NCBI RefSeq assembly: GCF_002258785.1 | Contig: NZ_NOYI01000021.1 | Coordinates: 434,001-498,000, forward strand | Origin: Rhodococcus sp. 06-235-1A | GTDB taxonomy: Bacteria; Actinomycetota; Actinomycetes; Mycobacteriales; Mycobacteriaceae | Direction: 5' to 3' | DNA: 64,000 nucleotides | Shown: positions 60,614 through 64,000 of the stretch, piece after piece | How the letters are laid out: every line of letters begins with the position of its first letter | How positions within the stretch are numbered: the first letter of the stretch is position 1 | The notes under the pieces: generated by a model | Databases searched by the model: none | What the model saw: only the letters and a program-made list of their open reading frames with translations | Told to the model about the DNA's origin: nothing | Made by a program: the position numbers and the translations under genes

Positions 60614-60656
60614 CTAACGTCGAAATGTCTGAATCCCCCCGGAACATCGACGTTAG
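60614..60656. promoter_or_regulatory. Split 10-bp inverted repeat upstream of IclR gene
   Basis: CTAACGTCGA (60614-60623) and its exact inverse TCGACGTTAG (60647-60656) are separated by 23 bases, centre to centre 33, about three helical turns. The pair lies 9-51 bases before the IclR start. A dimer-of-dimers IclR protein could bind both half-sites and repress its own gene. Confidence 0.6.
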
Positions 60657-60738
60657 GCCCTCGTTCACTTTTTGTTCGGGTTTCGGGGTCCACTGAGTGA
60701 ACCCGTTTCGAGGTGTTAACAATGATGGCCGGTAGCGA

Positions 60739-61548
60739 TCAGTTCTCGATCGAGGGCCGGGCGTCGAAGATGTCCGACTCCTCTGCAGCAATTCTCTGGA
60801 TGATGGTCGAGTAGGCGAACCAGCCCACCTTGTCCACCCCGACCGCCTCGAACGTCTGTGCCGCAATTTTGTCGTGCAGCACCACCGGATCTCCGGCCGC
60901 ACACGCGGCCAACTCGGCTTGCATCGACCGTTCCATCGAGTCGTACCACCACACGGCCGCCTCGACCGAGGTTCCCACGGTGAGGTGGCCGTGATTGGAC
61001 AGGATCACGGCCTTGTTCGTACCCAGCGCCGCGGCAATTCTGGACCCTTCCTCGGCGTCGAGCGCGACTCCGTGGTACTCGTCGTACAGTGCGTGGTCAT
61101 GGTGAAAAGCGCAGGCGTCCTGAGTGATCGGCTGCAGTAGCCGGTGCAGGGACGAGAACGCTTTTCCGTGGAGCCCGTGTGCGTGTACGGCTCCGATCAC
61201 GTCCGGGCGGGCTTCGTGCACCTTGGAGTGGATGACGAAGGCCGCTCGATTCAGCGGTCCCGATCCGGACAGAACGGTGCCGTCGGCGCCGACGTGCAGT
61301 AGCTCCTCGGGCCGCACCTGGGAGAAGTGGCGTCCGAACGGCGCGGTCCAGAACGTATCGGGATCTTCGGGGTCACGGGCGGTGATGTGGCCAGAGATGC
61401 CCTCGTCGAGGCCGAATTTCGACAATATGCGATAGCCGCCCACTACCGCGATCTTGCGTCGAGTCCGCTCTTCTGTGCTGCTCAGGCCAACGGGTGCATC
61501 CGGTATCGAGGCCAGTTCGGCAATGGATTCGGCCGAGTCCGGCATCAC
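60739..61548 (-). CDS. Class II aldolase/adducin-family protein
   Basis: The 269-residue protein has the class II aldolase/adducin fold. Zinc ligands are in GAVHAHGLHGKAF (HxH) and the later SNHGHLTVGTSV, with the substrate-phosphate or acid pocket around GISGHITARDP. Such enzymes cleave or epimerise hydroxy-acids or sugar phosphates; many in catabolic clusters act on small hydroxy-ketoacids. The start is GTG at 61548 or the next codon ATG at 61545; both overlap the permease stop. It is the last gene of the transporter operon and may process the imported compound. Confidence 0.86.
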   Translation of the reverse strand: MMPDSAESIAELASIPDAPVGLSSTEERTRRKIAVVGGYRILSKFGLDEGISGHITARDPEDPDTFWTAPFGRHFSQVRPEELLHVGADGTVLSGSGPLNRAAFVIHSKVHEARPDVIGAVHAHGLHGKAFSSLHRLLQPITQDACAFHHDHALYDEYHGVALDAEEGSRIAAALGTNKAVILSNHGHLTVGTSVEAAVWWYDSMERSMQAELAACAAGDPVVLHDKIAAQTFEAVGVDKVGWFAYSTIIQRIAAEESDIFDARPSIEN

Positions 61549-62378
61549 TTGACTCCGTAACGGCCGAGGAACCGCCTGGACAGCAACCTCAGTACGCGGT
61601 CGAACAGAAAGCCCATGATTCCGAGGGTGATGATGCCGACGAACGTCCAGTCGATGCGTCCGTAATTTCGCGCTTGCCAGATCATGGAGCCGATGCCCGC
61701 ATCGGCGGCGACGATCTCGGCCGACACGATGGTCAAGAAGCTGTTACCCATGGCCAACCGAGCTCCGGTGACGATTCCCGGGACCGTGGACGGCAGTACC
61801 ACCGTCTTCATGATCTGTAGCCTGCCTGCGCCGAGGTTCGTCGCCGCCTGCAGCTTGTTCTCGCTGATCGCAACTGTCGCAGCGATCGTACTCACGGTCA
61901 CGATGAACACCGAGGTGTAGAAGATGAGGACGACTTTGGACGTTTCGCCGATGCCGAACCACACCACCGCCAGCGTGACGAACGCGATGGGCGGGATGAA
62001 CCTGAAGAATTCGATATACGGATCGAGCAACTGGCGGACAATATTGATGCGGCCCATCAGGATTCCCACCGGCGCGCCCACGATCACGCCAAGAACCCAC
62101 CCGATGAGGATGCGTTGCCCGGACGCCTGAATCGATGTCCACAGGACCCCGGTGTCGGACAGTTCTTTCGCAGCCGAGACGACGGCCGCAGGCGATGCCA
62201 TCGTCGTCGGTCCGTACCACCACGCCAGGAACGACCAGAGTGCCAGACCGATTGCTGCCGAGACGATGAACAGAGCAGCGGTACGCAGCGCAGACTTTCC
62301 CGCACCCCATGCTCGGTTGCCCCGACCAGGCTTGGTCGGCGACGCAGCCTCGGTGCGTCCAGCGATCACGGCGGTCAT
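61545..62378 (-). CDS. ABC transporter permease, SsuC/TauC type
   Basis: The 277-residue membrane protein has about six helices and the binding-protein-dependent permease pattern, with the EAA-like loop AATNLGAGRLQIMKTVVLPSTVPGIVTGARLAMG. It follows the nitrate/sulfonate/taurine family. Its ATG overlaps the ATPase stop by 4 bases. It forms the membrane channel of the importer with the ATPase and the binding protein. Confidence 0.92.
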   Translation of the reverse strand: MTAVIAGRTEAASPTKPGRGNRAWGAGKSALRTAALFIVSAAIGLALWSFLAWWYGPTTMASPAAVVSAAKELSDTGVLWTSIQASGQRILIGWVLGVIVGAPVGILMGRINIVRQLLDPYIEFFRFIPPIAFVTLAVVWFGIGETSKVVLIFYTSVFIVTVSTIAATVAISENKLQAATNLGAGRLQIMKTVVLPSTVPGIVTGARLAMGNSFLTIVSAEIVAADAGIGSMIWQARNYGRIDWTFVGIITLGIMGFLFDRVLRLLSRRFLGRYGVK

Positions 62379-63181
62379 AGCGTTTCCTCCTCGATACCTT
62401 GATTGCGAAGCGAGGCGACCACTTCGGCTCGAATGTCGTCTCGTAGTCGTTCGTAGAGTTCTACGACGGCGGGATGATTGCGGTCACGTGGACGTGGGGC
62501 ATCGACCTCGTACACGCTCTTGATGCGAGCGCTCGGACCGGCCGTCATGACGACGACACGGTCGGCCAGGGTGATCGCTTCGTCGATGTCATGGGTGACG
62601 AACACGACGGTGCATCCGGTGCGCCGCCAGATTCGATCCAGTTCGGTTTGGAGAACTTGACGCGTCTGGGCGTCGAGGGCACCGAACGGCTCGTCCATCA
62701 GCACCAGGCGAGGTTGGTTGGCGAGCACGCGCGCGATCTGGACACGTTGTTTCATACCACCGGACAATTGCGTCGGGTACTTGCTGCCCGCGTGCTTCAG
62801 GCCGACCATGGCCAGGTACTCGGCTGCGATACGAGCCTGTTCGGACTTGTTCGATCCGTGCATTCGGGGGCCGTAAGCAACGTTCTGGCTGACGGTCATC
62901 CACTCGAACAATGCTTCGGAACTCTGGAACACCATGCCGGCGTGGGTGTTGTTTCCTTTCACCGACTCGCCGTCGCGACTGATGTCGCCGGCTGCCACCG
63001 ACACGAACCCGGCCAGGGCCGACAGAAGCGTCGACTTACCGCACCCACTCGGCCCGAGCAGACAGACGAACTCGCCCGGTCGAATGTCGAGGTCGATGCC
63101 GCTGACCACCTCCAATTCGCCGAATCTGATGGCTACGTCGCGTGCCTCGATCGGAACGCCCTCCACTGTGTCCACACTCAT
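62375..63181 (-). CDS. ABC transporter ATP-binding protein, SsuB/TauB type
   Basis: The 268-residue ATPase has Walker A LLGPSGCGKST (41-51), signature LSGGMKQRVQIARVLA, Walker B LVLMDEPFGALD and the H-loop VTHDIDEAI. It drives an SsuABC-type importer. The ATG at 63181 overlaps the stop of the binding-protein gene by 4 bases; a longer frame extends into that gene and is rejected. In actinomycetes such importers often serve aromatic or sulfonated acids, so the cargo may be the substrate of this catabolic region. Confidence 0.92.
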   Translation of the reverse strand: MSVDTVEGVPIEARDVAIRFGELEVVSGIDLDIRPGEFVCLLGPSGCGKSTLLSALAGFVSVAAGDISRDGESVKGNNTHAGMVFQSSEALFEWMTVSQNVAYGPRMHGSNKSEQARIAAEYLAMVGLKHAGSKYPTQLSGGMKQRVQIARVLANQPRLVLMDEPFGALDAQTRQVLQTELDRIWRRTGCTVVFVTHDIDEAITLADRVVVMTAGPSARIKSVYEVDAPRPRDRNHPAVVELYERLRDDIRAEVVASLRNQGIEEETL

Positions 63182-64000
63182 CGCGATCCCTCCGTCGACC
63201 AACCGACGAGGAGCGCCGTGTTCAGGTCGGGTTGGTTGTTCATGGCGCCGATCTCGGTGTAGAAATCGACCACGCTCTGTGCATCGGCAACACTGGTCGG
63301 CGTCAAATCCTCGACTGCATAATCGATTTCGTCGATCGACTTCACCGTCTGGGCTTCGTCGACATTCACTGCGGTCTTCGTCGCCGCCGCCGCGGCCTGC
63401 GGGTCGGCTTCGACCTCTGCCGTTGCCTCGGACAACACGTCTCGAACTGCCCGTGCGGTGTCCTCGTTGCCATCGAGCCACGACTGGGTCGTGATCGCCC
63501 AATGGTGGTAGTACCAATCGAAGTCACCGGTGGTCGCGACGACCCTGCCGGTTCCCTGGTCGATCGCAGCGCTCGGCCAGGGCTCCCACATCACGTATCC
63601 GTCGATGTCACCGCGGCTGAGCAGTGCGGGCATGTCGGTCGGGGTTGCCGAGATCATCTCGACGGAGTCGGGGGAAACACCGTTCGCTTCCAGGTACTTG
63701 ACGGTCGAGATCTGGCTGAGTCCGGCAACGATGCCGAGCTTGCGTATCGATTGCGGACCGTCGACGCCGTTGCGGAGTACGACTTTGATGTATTTGCCCG
63801 ACGACTCGTACGAGTACATGGCACGAAGCGCGGGGTTCTGTTGGAGCTGAGCGATCGTGGTCGTATCCGAACTACCTGCCATCTGTACCTGGCCGGTGGA
63901 CAGTGCATCGACTGCTTCGCCACCTCGGCCGAACTGAACCAATTCGACATCCAGACCGGCCTTTTCGAAGAGGCCTTGTTCGTCGGCCAAGAAGAACGGC
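63178..64000 (-). CDS. ABC transporter substrate-binding protein, N-terminus cut by window edge
   Basis: The visible 274 residues are the C-terminal part of an SsuA/TauA-type binding protein. They begin PFFLADEQGLFEKAGLDVEL, followed by GGEAVDALSTGQVQMAG, the hinge YLEANGVSPDSVEM and the ligand-contact MWEPWPSAAID. The start with its signal or lipoprotein peptide lies beyond the window. This first gene of the importer operon captures the ligand outside the cell. The ligand cannot be told; the family binds nitrate, sulfonates, thiamine precursors or aromatic acids. Confidence 0.88.
   Translation of the reverse strand, partial: PFFLADEQGLFEKAGLDVELVQFGRGGEAVDALSTGQVQMAGSSDTTTIAQLQQNPALRAMYSYESSGKYIKVVLRNGVDGPQSIRKLGIVAGLSQISTVKYLEANGVSPDSVEMISATPTDMPALLSRGDIDGYVMWEPWPSAAIDQGTGRVVATTGDFDWYYHHWAITTQSWLDGNEDTARAVRDVLSEATAEVEADPQAAAAATKTAVNVDEAQTVKSIDEIDYAVEDLTPTSVADAQSVVDFYTEIGAMNNQPDLNTALLVGWSTEGSR

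Noticed and set aside
1..64000. CRISPR arrays, tRNA/rRNA genes, complete insertion sequences, phage attachment sites
   Set aside because: No regularly spaced repeats, cloverleaf-like sequence, transposase or integrase frame was found by reading; a tRNA and IS search by program would be more sensitive.

Overview
The window is chromosomal DNA of a high-GC actinomycete, most likely Rhodococcus or a close Nocardiaceae relative. This is an inference from strongly G/C-biased third codon positions, frequent GTG and TTG starts, many 4-base stop/start overlaps, numerous TetR and IclR regulators, and densely packed catabolic operons. I see no rRNA or tRNA genes, no complete insertion sequence, no phage genes and no CRISPR array.

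Region 1 (1-11.7 kb) is mixed. It opens with the end of a membrane protein, then a UvrA2-type ATPase lacking the UvrB-binding domain and a MerR regulator. About 1.2 kb of decayed DNA follows, holding relics of a uvrA gene and of an alpha/beta hydrolase. Next come a TetR/lipase pair divergent from an SDR/hydrolase pair, with two copies of one 17-bp operator between them, then a hypothetical gene overlapping a membrane diguanylate cyclase, and a DUF427 protein.

Region 2 (11.7-14.8 kb) is a small acyl-CoA unit: a thiolase-like protein, a TetR regulator and an enoyl-CoA hydratase. The same 17-bp palindrome lies upstream of both enzyme genes.

Region 3 (14.8-27.7 kb) is a divergent catabolic cluster. 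Leftward lie maleate isomerase, a VOC dioxygenase-like protein, an 81-residue unknown, an alpha/beta hydrolase and an aromatic-acid-type MFS permease. Rightward lie HyuA, a HyuB with an acetone-carboxylase-gamma-like cysteine domain at its C-terminus, an aryl-acid adenylating ligase, an aryl-CoA-hydroxylase-like flavoprotein and a TetR. Both sides start from matching promoters whose -10 elements sit in the same 14-base box. The gene set suggests activation and breakdown of an aromatic or heterocyclic acid by way of maleate to fumarate. The substrate is unknown, and this is the best candidate for an undescribed pathway.

Region 4 (27.7-41.5 kb) holds a hydrolase, a frameshifted acetyltransferase, a deaminase, an APC permease followed by a hydrolase without the usual catalytic residues, a GMC oxidase, and a copper amine oxidase overlapping a small membrane protein with a His/Met-rich, probably copper-binding loop. 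That protein overlaps an MFS permease fused in frame to a 2-hydroxypenta-2,4-dienoate hydratase, followed by an aldehyde dehydrogenase and a TetR. Amine uptake, oxidation to aldehyde and then to acid is a coherent reading.

Region 5 (41.4-64 kb) is an aromatic meta-cleavage cluster. It has a Rieske oxygenase with its own 7Fe ferredoxin and NAD(P)H reductase, an MhpB-type extradiol dioxygenase, two MhpC-type hydrolases, a zinc-less MDR dehydrogenase, a degenerate M20 protein and an IclR. On the opposite strand lie acylating acetaldehyde dehydrogenase, 4-hydroxy-2-oxovalerate aldolase, an acyl-CoA ligase, a fused tandem CoA-transferase and an enoyl-CoA hydratase. The hydratase step is supplied by the MFS fusion of region 4. 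Two further IclR genes, another aldehyde dehydrogenase, a class II aldolase and an SsuABC-type transporter complete the window, whose right edge cuts the substrate-binding protein.
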